A DNA stretch of 18,144 nt. Source: JAJPJQ01 sp036522615 (GTDB lineage Bacteria > Desulfobacterota > Binatia > UBA9968). The stretch covers positions 1 through 18,144 of the forward strand of contig DATDFN010000162.1 in assembly GCA_036522615.1 (NCBI GenBank). Reading direction: 5' to 3'. This document shows, piece by piece, positions 11,506 through 18,144 of this stretch. Position numbers and translations under genes: made by a program. A model generated the notes under the pieces. The model was not told the origin of the DNA. It saw nothing but the letters and a program-made list of their open reading frames with translations, and ran no database searches. How positions within the stretch are numbered: position 1 is the stretch's first letter; every line of letters starts with the position of its first letter.

Positions 11506-12741
11506 CTATGATTCGTAGCGCGCGGGGAGCGCGATGTGGAAGGTCGTGCCCTTGCCGAGCTGGCTCTCGACCTCGACGGTGCCGTGGAGCAGCTCGATCA
11601 GCCTTTTCGCGATGGCGAGTCCGAGCCCCACGCCGCCCAGGCTCCGCGTCGACGAGCCCTCGACCTGCCGGAACGGGTCGAAGATATAGGGGAGCGACTC
11701 CTCCGGAATGCCGACGCCCGTGTCGCGCACCTCGAGCGCGATCCCCTTGCCGCCGTCCCGCGGCGCGGCCGTGACACGCACCTCGCCGCGGTCGGTGTAT
11801 TTGACCGCGTTGAAGACGACGTTGCTCAGGATTTCCTTCATTTTGATGCGGTCGGTGCTGAGCGCCGGCAGCTCGCCTTCGATCGTCCAGAAAAGCTCGA
11901 CCGGCTTGCCGGAGAGGCCGACGCGAATGAACGTCTCGAGATCGTTCCATATCTCCTCGAGCCGGAATTCCTCCACGTGAACGACATACTGGCCTGCCTC
12001 GAAGCGCGATAGATCGAGCAGGCTGCTCACGAGATTGAGCGCTTCGCCCGAATTGCGCAGCGCCGTCTCGAGGCATTTCCGCTGGCGGTCCGACAACTGC
12101 CCGAGAAAACCGCGCAGCACGAGGTCGAGGTTGCCGATCACGATGTTGATCGGCGTGCGCATTTCGTGCGTCATCGTCGCGAGCACCTCGGCCTTGAGGC
12201 GCGCCGCCTCGGCGAGCTCGTCGTGCAGCCGTCTCACCTCGCGGATAAGACGCGCGTTCTCCAGCATCACGGCGACGGGGCCGGCGATCGCGCCGAGCAT
12301 GTCGAGCTCCTTGTCGCCGAACGCGCCGGCCTTTTTGCTGACGATCTCGATTACGCCGCGCAGTTCGCCGTGGATCTTGAGCGGCACGCAGGCGATCGAG
12401 CGCGTCCTGAAGCCGGTGATCTCATCGACTCTGGCGGAAAAGCGCGGCTCGCGCTTGACGTCGCCGACGACCATCGGAAGCCCGGATTCGGCGACGAATC
12501 CCGCGATGCCCTCGCCGCGCTCGAGCGCGATATTTTTGAGCTGCTCGGATTTCTCGCCGAGCACGATGAAGAAGCTGAGGTTGCCGGTGTCGCGCTCGAC
12601 CAGCAGGATGGACGACCCGTCGGCGCCCATGAGGCCGGCGGTGAAGCGCAGCGCGGTCGTGAGGACCTCTTCGAACGCCATGGACGTCCCCATGTAATCG
12701 GCGATGTGGGCGAGTATGCGCACTTCGCTGTCGACGTCCAC
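11506..12741 (-). CDS. Sensor histidine kinase: GAF, HisKA, HATPase
   Basis: A 411-residue soluble kinase starting at a GTG (AAGGGG upstream). Residues 18-165 form a GAF domain (MAFEEVLTTALRFTAGLMGA, GIAGFVAESGLPMVVGDV, TRSIACVPLKIHGELRGVIE). A short coiled-coil linker leads to the HisKA domain with phospho-acceptor H192 (MTHEMRTPINIV). The HATPase domain has the N box (NVVFNAVKYT, N311), G1 (DTGVGI, 340-345), the F box (IFDPFRQVEGS) and G2 (GGVGLGLAIAKR). All catalytic residues are present. There is no membrane segment and no receiver domain, and no response regulator is near, so it is an orphan cytoplasmic kinase sensing something through its GAF domain. It starts 11 bases after proC and is probably cotranscribed with it. 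The signal is unknown. Confidence 0.93.
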   Translation of the reverse strand: MDVDSEVRILAHIADYMGTSMAFEEVLTTALRFTAGLMGADGSSILLVERDTGNLSFFIVLGEKSEQLKNIALERGEGIAGFVAESGLPMVVGDVKREPRFSARVDEITGFRTRSIACVPLKIHGELRGVIEIVSKKAGAFGDKELDMLGAIAGPVAVMLENARLIREVRRLHDELAEAARLKAEVLATMTHEMRTPINIVIGNLDLVLRGFLGQLSDRQRKCLETALRNSGEALNLVSSLLDLSRFEAGQYVVHVEEFRLEEIWNDLETFIRVGLSGKPVELFWTIEGELPALSTDRIKMKEILSNVVFNAVKYTDRGEVRVTAAPRDGGKGIALEVRDTGVGIPEESLPYIFDPFRQVEGSSTRSLGGVGLGLAIAKRLIELLHGTVEVESQLGKGTTFHIALPARYES

Positions 12742-12752
12742 GATAGTCCCCT

Positions 12753-13580
12753 TCAGGCTTGTCCTTTGCCCAATTCCTGCGAGCGGCGCGTCGCCTGGAG
12801 CACCGCCTCCATGACGGTGCCGCGGAGCCGCCCCTTTTCCAGCGCGTAGAGACCTGCGATCGTCGTCCCCCCGGGCGAGGTTACCTCGTCGCGCAGCTCG
12901 CCCAGATGCTTGCCGCTTTCGAGCGCCATGCGCGCGGCGCCGAAGACGGTCTGGAGCGCGAGCTTCAGCGCCACTTCCCGGCTGAGCCCCACCTGCACGC
13001 CGCCGTCGGCGAGCGATTCGATGAAGAGAAAAACGTACGCCGGCCCGCTGCCGGAAAGCCCGGTAACGGCGTCGAGGTATTTTTCTTCCAGCGGAAAGCC
13101 GACCCCGAAGCTGTTGAGGATCGCGCCAACCTTTTCGAGATCGGCGGGCTCGGCTCCGCTGCCGCCGGCGTAGCCGGAGGCGCCGGCGCCGACGACGCAG
13201 GGGATGTTGGGCATGACGCGAACCACGCGCGCTCCCTTGGCGAGATTCTTTTCCAGCCGCGCGAGCGGCACGCCCGCGGCGACGGAAACGACCAGCTTCG
13301 TTTTGCCGACTTTTTTGGCGATCTCCTTTACGACCGAATCGATCACCTGCGGCTTGACCGCGAGGATCACGATATCCGCGAAGTCGCAGAGCTTCAAGTT
13401 GCTGGGGGTCGCCTCGACGCCGAGCTCGGCGGCCAGCGCCTGGCGCAGCGGCTTGCTCACGTCGCTCGCCATGATCTGGTCGGGCCGTGCGAGACCGGCG
13501 CGTACCATGCCGCGGGCGATCGCGGCGCCGATCTTGCCGGCGCCGATGATGCCGATTTTTTGCTGGAGCGCTTCCGCCAT
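12753..13580 (-). CDS. proC: Pyrroline-5-carboxylate reductase
   Basis: A 275-residue protein of standard length. The Rossmann start is KIGIIGAGKIGAAIARGM (8-25). VILAVKPQVI, VVSVAAGVPL and VVRVMPNIPCVVGAGASGY follow, all typical of P5C reductase. The C-terminal dimer and substrate domain carries VTGLSGSGPAYVFLFIESLADG and the family signature LRDEVTSPGGTTIAGL. It catalyses the last step of proline synthesis, NAD(P)H-dependent reduction of pyrroline-5-carboxylate, in the cytoplasm. It lies between the fused MFS/spermidine synthase gene (36 bases upstream) and the histidine kinase (11 bases downstream) on the same strand, so it is probably part of that transcript. The usual proC neighbour yggS (PLP-binding protein) is not present. 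Confidence 0.97.
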   Translation of the reverse strand: MAEALQQKIGIIGAGKIGAAIARGMVRAGLARPDQIMASDVSKPLRQALAAELGVEATPSNLKLCDFADIVILAVKPQVIDSVVKEIAKKVGKTKLVVSVAAGVPLARLEKNLAKGARVVRVMPNIPCVVGAGASGYAGGSGAEPADLEKVGAILNSFGVGFPLEEKYLDAVTGLSGSGPAYVFLFIESLADGGVQVGLSREVALKLALQTVFGAARMALESGKHLGELRDEVTSPGGTTIAGLYALEKGRLRGTVMEAVLQATRRSQELGKGQA

Positions 13581-13616
13581 GCGGTCAGCCTAAAATATTA
13601 AGACTCAGCGGATTTC

Positions 13617-16600
13617 TCAATACCTTTTTCCGATCTTCTGCAGCTCGCGCCAGGACTCCGAGTCGTCCGGGCTCGACGCCAGCACCTCGCGGAACTTCTG
13701 CTCGGCTTCCTTCGTTTTGCCGATTTTCGCGAGCGCGATGCCGAGCTTGCGGCGAAGCTCGACATTGGTCCGCTTGAGCCTGAGCGCGCGCGCGTACGCG
13801 TCGGCCGCCTCCGGCCACGCGTCCATCTGGCGGCAGGCCTCGGCGAGCGCGACATACAGCGCGTCGGATTTTTCGCCTTTATCCCTGGCGCGCTCGAGCA
13901 GCGTCCGCGCCTGCGGCGCGTCGTTTTTCTCCAGCGCCAGACGCCCCCGCGCGAGCAGGACCTTCTGATGATCCGGCGCGAGCCTGCTCGCCTCGGCGAG
14001 CCATTTCTCGGCCTCGGCCGCGTCGTGGCGGTAGAGCGCGATATTGGCGAGTCCGAGATAGGGCTGATAATCCTTGAGCCCGAGCTGGATCGCTTTCAAG
14101 TACACCTGCTGAGCCTCGCTCAGATAAAAGTCGCCGGAGAGCGCGAGGATCGCGCGCACGGTCTGGGGCGACTTTTCCATCGCCTGCATCGCCGCCTTCA
14201 GCGCCTCGGGGTTTTTCTCCGCCTCGAGCAGGATGTGCGTCTTGAGCACATAGAAATCCGGCCGTCCCGGCTCGAGATCGATCGCTTTCTGCACTTCTTC
14301 GAGCGCCTTGCTGTGCCAGCTGTTCGCCTCGTGCGCCTGCGCGAGATAAAAGTGGCGCATCGCCTCGGGGATCGGGGCGTCGAGCCACGGCGCCGCGCTC
14401 AAGTACGGCGTCATCAGCTTGCGATTGAGCTCCGAGGTCGCCCGGCCGAGGCTCTTCGGCGCGGAGAACTCGAGCTGCGCGCCGTCGTCGGTGTTGAACG
14501 AAGCGCCTTCGGCGAAGGCGACGGCGCCCTGGCGCCCCATGCGGTAGAAACCCAGCACGGCGTACGGGTCGCTGAGACCCAGGTCTTCGAAGTCGGATTT
14601 GAGAGCCTCGTTTTTCGCGAAGACCTCCTTCAGCTCGGGATAGCGGAAGACCTGCTCCTGCATCGTGCCGACCATGAGGAAGTCGCTCTCCTTCATGCCC
14701 CAGACGGTGACGTAGGGAAACGCGTCGGTGAAGGTGTGAAAGACCATCTTAAAATCGTCCGGCGACATCGAGTAGTTGTGAAACCACTGCGCGAAGACGC
14801 CGTCCGGCTTCAGCTTCGATTTGACGACCGAGTAAAACTCGCGCGTGTAGAGATTCGCGATGCCGGCGATCCACGGGTTCGACGGCTCGGCGGCGATAAC
14901 GTCGTACTTTTTCGGGGTCGCGAGAATATAGTTGCGGCCGTCGGTCGGAATCAGATGGACTTTGGGATTCTCGAGGATCTTGCCGTTCTTGTCGTTGAAG
15001 AAGGTCGTCGCCTCGCGCATCGCGGGCTCGATCTCCAGGACCTCGACCTCTTTGAACGGGAACGCCGCGACCGCGCGCGACGTCATGCCGGTGCCGAGGC
15101 CGATGACCGCGGCGCGCTCCCCGCCCTGGGGGTGGAAGAGCATCGGGATGTAACCCGTCATGAGCTGGCTGAGCGCGTCGCCGTACGAGCCGTCGATCTT
15201 CCCGTTGGTGCGGAAGTATTTATACTCGCTGCCCGTGCTTTGATGCACGCTGACGGTGGCCGTCAGCCCCTCCTTATAAAAGAGGATTTCGTCGCGGCGC
15301 ATCTCCTCGGCGCGGAGCGAGTCGGTGTGCAGGCTCTCGTAGCGGTCGCTGTAGACCGTGACGCCGCTCGTCATGATGCTGCGGTCCCAGGCCGGCGTGC
15401 CGATGTATATGAGCACGATCCCGACGAGCACGGCGGCGCCGATGGCGACGCGCGGCGCCTTCGACAGGCGCGGGTCTGCGACCATGAGCATCCAGCCGAT
15501 CAAGAGATTCAGAACGACGGCCAGGATGATCGAATTCTGCACGCCGATGTACGGGATGAAGATGAAGCCGCCGGCGAACGCGCCAATGATCGCGCCCAAG
15601 GTGTTCGCCGCGTAGGATGTTCCGACGCTGCTGCCGACGCGGTAGAGGCTCTGCGTGAACAGCCGCGCGACCAGCGGGAACGTCATGCCGAGGAGCAGCG
15701 TCGGCAGGAACATCACCATCGCCGAGGTCAGCACCTGGATCGCGAGAAACAGGTTGAACGAGTCGCCGAAACCCAGCATCAGCCGGAGGAAAATCAGCGG
15801 CAGCTTGCCGAAGAGCGGGATCGTCGCGAGCGCGGTGATCCCGACGAGGATCTCGATGACCCCGAAGGTCGTGAGGCGCACCTCGCGGTCGCCCATCAGG
15901 CGGCCGTAGAGAAATCCGCCGATGGCGAGGCCGACGAGGAAAGTCACCAGCATGGTCGTAAACGAATAGATCGAGCTGCCGATAACGAGCGTGAGCGCGC
16001 GCGTCCAGGCGTTCTCGTAGACGAGCGCCGCCATCCCGGAAAGCCCGAACGAGACGAGCAGAATCCAGTCGAGGCTCGACCGCTCGGCGGCGATCTCCGC
16101 AGAAGGCGCCGCCTCTTCCGGCAGCGCCGCGGCGGCCGCCGCGGCCTTATCGCGCAGCCGGTCGACGATGAAGATGACGAGCGCGATCACGAGGTTCAGC
16201 CCGGCGGCGATGAAAACCGTCCGGCGCATGCCGAAGGTGGGAATCAGATAGTAGCCCGAGATCGCACAGCCCAGCACGGCGCCGAGCGTGTTCGTCCCGT
16301 AGAGATCGCCGACGCGCCGGCCGATCTGCGCGTAGCTCCGGACGAAAAACCGGCTCAAGACCGGCAGCGTCGCGCCCATCAGCATCGTCGGCAGCACGAG
16401 CAAAAAGAACGAGAGGACGAACAGCATCAGGTTGAACACGAACGGCAGGGACTCGTTCAGATGGTACAGCGGGATGTAAACGTGCCGCCCGGCCTGGAAC
16501 AGCCAGGGCACGGCGATGCCGTAGAGACCGACGCCGGCTTCGAGGATGCCGTAGAGCAGAAAGTCGTTCTTGCCGCGGTCGGCGATGCGGCCGAAGAGGT

Positions 16601-16802
16601 AGCTGCCGACCGCGAGACCGGCCATGAACGCCGCGAGCACAGTGGCGATCGCGTACGTGGTGTTGCCGAAGATCTGCGTCAGCATGCGCGTCCAGACGAC
16701 CTCGTAGATGAGGCCGGCGGCGCCGGAAAGAAAAAAGCAGAGAAACGCTATCGTTAGCAGCGCGCCCTCGCGCGTGCGGCTAAACCCGCTCGGCATATCC
16801 AT
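13617..16802 (-). CDS. Fused MFS-like membrane protein / spermidine synthase-like domain / TPR
   Basis: A 1061-residue protein in three parts. Residues 15-470 hold about 14 membrane helices as two homologous halves: LSGAAGLIYEVVWTRML...LAAFMAGLAVGSYLFGR (25-72) recurs as LSGMAALVYENAWTRAL...FLVGLAIGGFLYGR (254-301). Residues 490-775 form a spermidine-synthase-like Rossmann domain with AAVIGLGTGMTSR (564-576), VEVLEIEP (586-593) and AAEPSNPWIAG (637-647). In this fused family the aminopropyltransferase catalytic Asp is usually replaced by the EPSNPW motif seen here, so polyamine synthesis is doubtful. Residues 815-1061 hold about six TPR-type helical repeats (EKWLAEASRLAPDHQ, DAYARALRLK, EQKFREVLASSPDD). 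The protein is probably an inner-membrane enzyme or transporter of unknown substrate with a protein-binding tail. It heads a probable operon with proC and the kinase. Confidence 0.92.
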   Translation of the reverse strand: MDMPSGFSRTREGALLTIAFLCFFLSGAAGLIYEVVWTRMLTQIFGNTTYAIATVLAAFMAGLAVGSYLFGRIADRGKNDFLLYGILEAGVGLYGIAVPWLFQAGRHVYIPLYHLNESLPFVFNLMLFVLSFFLLVLPTMLMGATLPVLSRFFVRSYAQIGRRVGDLYGTNTLGAVLGCAISGYYLIPTFGMRRTVFIAAGLNLVIALVIFIVDRLRDKAAAAAAALPEEAAPSAEIAAERSSLDWILLVSFGLSGMAALVYENAWTRALTLVIGSSIYSFTTMLVTFLVGLAIGGFLYGRLMGDREVRLTTFGVIEILVGITALATIPLFGKLPLIFLRLMLGFGDSFNLFLAIQVLTSAMVMFLPTLLLGMTFPLVARLFTQSLYRVGSSVGTSYAANTLGAIIGAFAGGFIFIPYIGVQNSIILAVVLNLLIGWMLMVADPRLSKAPRVAIGAAVLVGIVLIYIGTPAWDRSIMTSGVTVYSDRYESLHTDSLRAEEMRRDEILFYKEGLTATVSVHQSTGSEYKYFRTNGKIDGSYGDALSQLMTGYIPMLFHPQGGERAAVIGLGTGMTSRAVAAFPFKEVEVLEIEPAMREATTFFNDKNGKILENPKVHLIPTDGRNYILATPKKYDVIAAEPSNPWIAGIANLYTREFYSVVKSKLKPDGVFAQWFHNYSMSPDDFKMVFHTFTDAFPYVTVWGMKESDFLMVGTMQEQVFRYPELKEVFAKNEALKSDFEDLGLSDPYAVLGFYRMGRQGAVAFAEGASFNTDDGAQLEFSAPKSLGRATSELNRKLMTPYLSAAPWLDAPIPEAMRHFYLAQAHEANSWHSKALEEVQKAIDLEPGRPDFYVLKTHILLEAEKNPEALKAAMQAMEKSPQTVRAILALSGDFYLSEAQQVYLKAIQLGLKDYQPYLGLANIALYRHDAAEAEKWLAEASRLAPDHQKVLLARGRLALEKNDAPQARTLLERARDKGEKSDALYVALAEACRQMDAWPEAADAYARALRLKRTNVELRRKLGIALAKIGKTKEAEQKFREVLASSPDDSESWRELQKIGKRY

Positions 16803-16836
16803 CCTTATGAAGGCCCTCCGGTGAAAGTATCCCGCA

Positions 16837-16865
16837 CTGATATCAGCCCTATACTACGGTGTAAA
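16837..16865 (-). promoter_or_regulatory. Candidate promoter of the MFS/proC/kinase operon
   Basis: On the minus strand TTTACA (16860-16865; five of six) and TATCAG (16837-16842; four of six) are exactly 17 bases apart. Transcription would start near 16829, about 27 bases before the ATG at 16802, with GGAGGG in the leader. Confidence 0.45.
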
Positions 16866-16900
16866 GAGAGCCCCGGCTGCGTCTCCCGTCGTCCCGACGG

Positions 16901-16929
16901 TTGAAGGTAAAGGGCTTGTGTCATACAAC
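16901..16929 (+). promoter_or_regulatory. Candidate promoter of the UbiD-family gene
   Basis: TTGAAG (16901-16906) and TACAAC (16924-16929) are exactly 17 bases apart, each with four of six consensus matches. The start would be near 16936, about 34 bases before the ATG at 16970. It is back to back with the candidate minus-strand promoter at 16837-16865. Confidence 0.45.
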
Positions 16930-16969
16930 GATTAGACGTTTCGAACGGCGTTTCATAGGAGGAAAGATC

Positions 16970-18144
16970 ATGCCCAAGGACATGCGCACGTGGATCGATG
17001 AGCTCGACCGCGCCGGCGAGCTTATCCGCATCACCAAGCCCGTGCATCCGCATACGCAGATGGGCGCCCTGCTCTATCAGTCGCGCGAGAAGGCGCTGCT
17101 GTTTGAGAACGTGTCGGGCTTTCCCAAATGGCGGAGCCTGGGCATGGCGCCGGCGAACCTGCGCCACGCGGCGCTCGCCTACGGCACGACCGTCGAGAAG
17201 CTCCTTCCAACAGCGGCCGAGCGCGCGCTCTTGCGCCATCCGACCGAGCTGGTCCGGACCGGGCCGGTCAAAGAAGTCGTCCTGAAAGGCGATCAGGTCG
17301 ATCTCACAAAGTTGCCCGCGCACGTCGCCGGCAGCGAGGAGACGCCCTACATCGCCGCCGGCCTCATGATCGCGCGCGACCCGGACACCGGCGTGCGCAA
17401 CGTCGCCTTCCACCGGTTGCAAATAAAAGGGCCGCGCAAGATGGGCGCGCTCATCGTGCCGCGCCACACGCGCGCGATTCTCAACAAGCACGAGGCGAAG
17501 AACGAGCCCATGCCGGTCTCGATCTTCATCGGCCACCATCCTTTATATTATATGGCCGCGGCGACGACCGGGGCGTTCGAGATGGACGAGCTGGAATTGG
17601 CCGGCGGCTTGATCGGCGAGCCGGCGCGCGTCGTCAAGTGCGAGACCAACGATTTAGAAGTTCCCTACGACGCGGAGATCGTGCTGGAAGGAAGAATCCT
17701 GCCCAACGTGCGCGAGGAGGAAGGGCCGTTCTCGGAGTTCCACGACTACTATGTCGCGGGCATGGGAAAAAATCCCGTAATCGAGGTCGACTGCATCACG
17801 ATGCGGGGCGACGCGATCTTCAAGGCGATCCAGAACGGCTCGGAAGTCGAAGGCTGCATCTTCCACAAAGTTCCGTTCGGCGTCGCCGTCTACAACCACA
17901 TCAAGAACATCGGCGGCTATGTCAACCTGCACAACTTATTGGTGCTGCCCGGCCTCTTCGGCATCGTCGTCCAGATGACGCCGCGCTTCTACGGCGAGGC
18001 GAAGCAAGTTCTCATGGGCGTCCTGTCGAGCCCGATTCTCCATCCGAAGATCGCGATCGCGGTCGACGAGGACGTGAACATCTTCAATTACTGGGAAGTG
18101 CTGTGGGCGATCAACACGCGCTGCAACCCGTCGGAGGACATCAC
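16970..18144 (+). CDS. UbiD-family prenylated-FMN decarboxylase, 3' end beyond window
   Basis: 391 codons are open from an ATG with an excellent ribosome site (AGGAGGA) to the window edge. The N-terminus MRTWIDELDRAGELIRI is the usual UbiD opening. By alignment to the known prFMN enzymes, RNVAFHRLQ gives N144 and R149, PRH gives H166 and ELELAGG gives E209; these are the likely metal/prFMN and catalytic positions. EEEGPFSEF (E251, E256) carries the paired acidic residues of the active site, and YDAEIVLEG precedes it. Family members reversibly decarboxylate aromatic or alpha,beta-unsaturated acids using prenylated FMN made by UbiX. No ubiX or ubiquinone gene is visible, so involvement in aromatic acid metabolism is as likely as ubiquinone synthesis. 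About 100 more residues are expected beyond the window. It is divergent from the MFS operon. Confidence 0.93.
   Translation, partial: MPKDMRTWIDELDRAGELIRITKPVHPHTQMGALLYQSREKALLFENVSGFPKWRSLGMAPANLRHAALAYGTTVEKLLPTAAERALLRHPTELVRTGPVKEVVLKGDQVDLTKLPAHVAGSEETPYIAAGLMIARDPDTGVRNVAFHRLQIKGPRKMGALIVPRHTRAILNKHEAKNEPMPVSIFIGHHPLYYMAAATTGAFEMDELELAGGLIGEPARVVKCETNDLEVPYDAEIVLEGRILPNVREEEGPFSEFHDYYVAGMGKNPVIEVDCITMRGDAIFKAIQNGSEVEGCIFHKVPFGVAVYNHIKNIGGYVNLHNLLVLPGLFGIVVQMTPRFYGEAKQVLMGVLSSPILHPKIAIAVDEDVNIFNYWEVLWAINTRCNPSEDI

Noticed and set aside
13968..16757. Open frame of 929 codons on the plus strand, antisense to the MFS/SpeE gene
   Set aside because: It is Arg/Asp/Glu/His-rich with no domain and mirrors a GC-biased gene on the other strand, whose motifs are clear.
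16805..17539. 244-codon minus-strand frame across the start of the UbiD gene
   Set aside because: It is antisense to UbiD, has no motif and would lie over the divergent promoters.

Overview
The window is high-GC bacterial chromosome (no phage, plasmid or IS block, no rRNA or tRNA recognised) with dense genes on both strands. The mix of genes points to an uncultured, environmental proteobacteria-like lineage such as Methylomirabilota/Rokubacteria, Binatota or a former 'Deltaproteobacteria'. It includes periplasmic sCache proteins, a CarD-family paralogue, a fused MFS/spermidine-synthase/TPR protein, a UbiD-family decarboxylase and small GTWTFRC-type zinc-ribbon proteins. This placement is an inference from gene content; no marker gene here settles it.

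Layout. (1) 1-2016: two tandem, exported sCache-domain proteins on the minus strand (the downstream one cut by the window edge), divergent from an exported metal-dependent amidohydrolase. (2) 2046-2875: a decayed C-terminal scrap of a TM2-domain gene, a small unknown gene and rpoZ (RNA polymerase omega). (3) 3091-4395, minus strand: a run of small genes. They are a zinc-ribbon protein that has lost its second CxxC, a membrane protein that appears split by a frameshift, and a protein joining an HEXXH motif to a C-terminal SEC-C zinc motif. (4) 4548-6637, minus strand: a cold-shock-type RRM RNA-binding protein with a clear terminator, a CarD-like regulator overlapping an unknown gene by ATGA, and a zinc-ribbon/TM2 membrane protein with its own terminator. 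(5) 6959-9005: a secreted PYG-repeat protein, the intact zinc-ribbon paralogue, an orphan phage-terminase-small-subunit-like HTH protein behind an unusual repeat-bearing promoter region, and a MESH1-type HD hydrolase. (6) 9166-11422: a YhcC/YtqA radical SAM protein translationally coupled to an HtrA-like PDZ protein whose protease triad is gone, converging on a small secreted protein. (7) 11506-16802, minus strand: a probable operon of the fused MFS/spermidine synthase/TPR protein, proC and a GAF-histidine kinase. (8) 16970-end: a UbiD-family decarboxylase, divergent from that operon with a plausible promoter for each direction.

The genes do not form one obvious pathway. Three gene families (sCache, TM2, zinc ribbon) each occur twice within the window, usually with one intact and one altered copy, which suggests local duplication and decay. 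The most interesting candidates are the coupled radical SAM/pseudo-HtrA pair, the HEXXH/SEC-C protein and the orphan terminase-like HTH gene. I did not find a clear new defence system, CRISPR array or integrated element.
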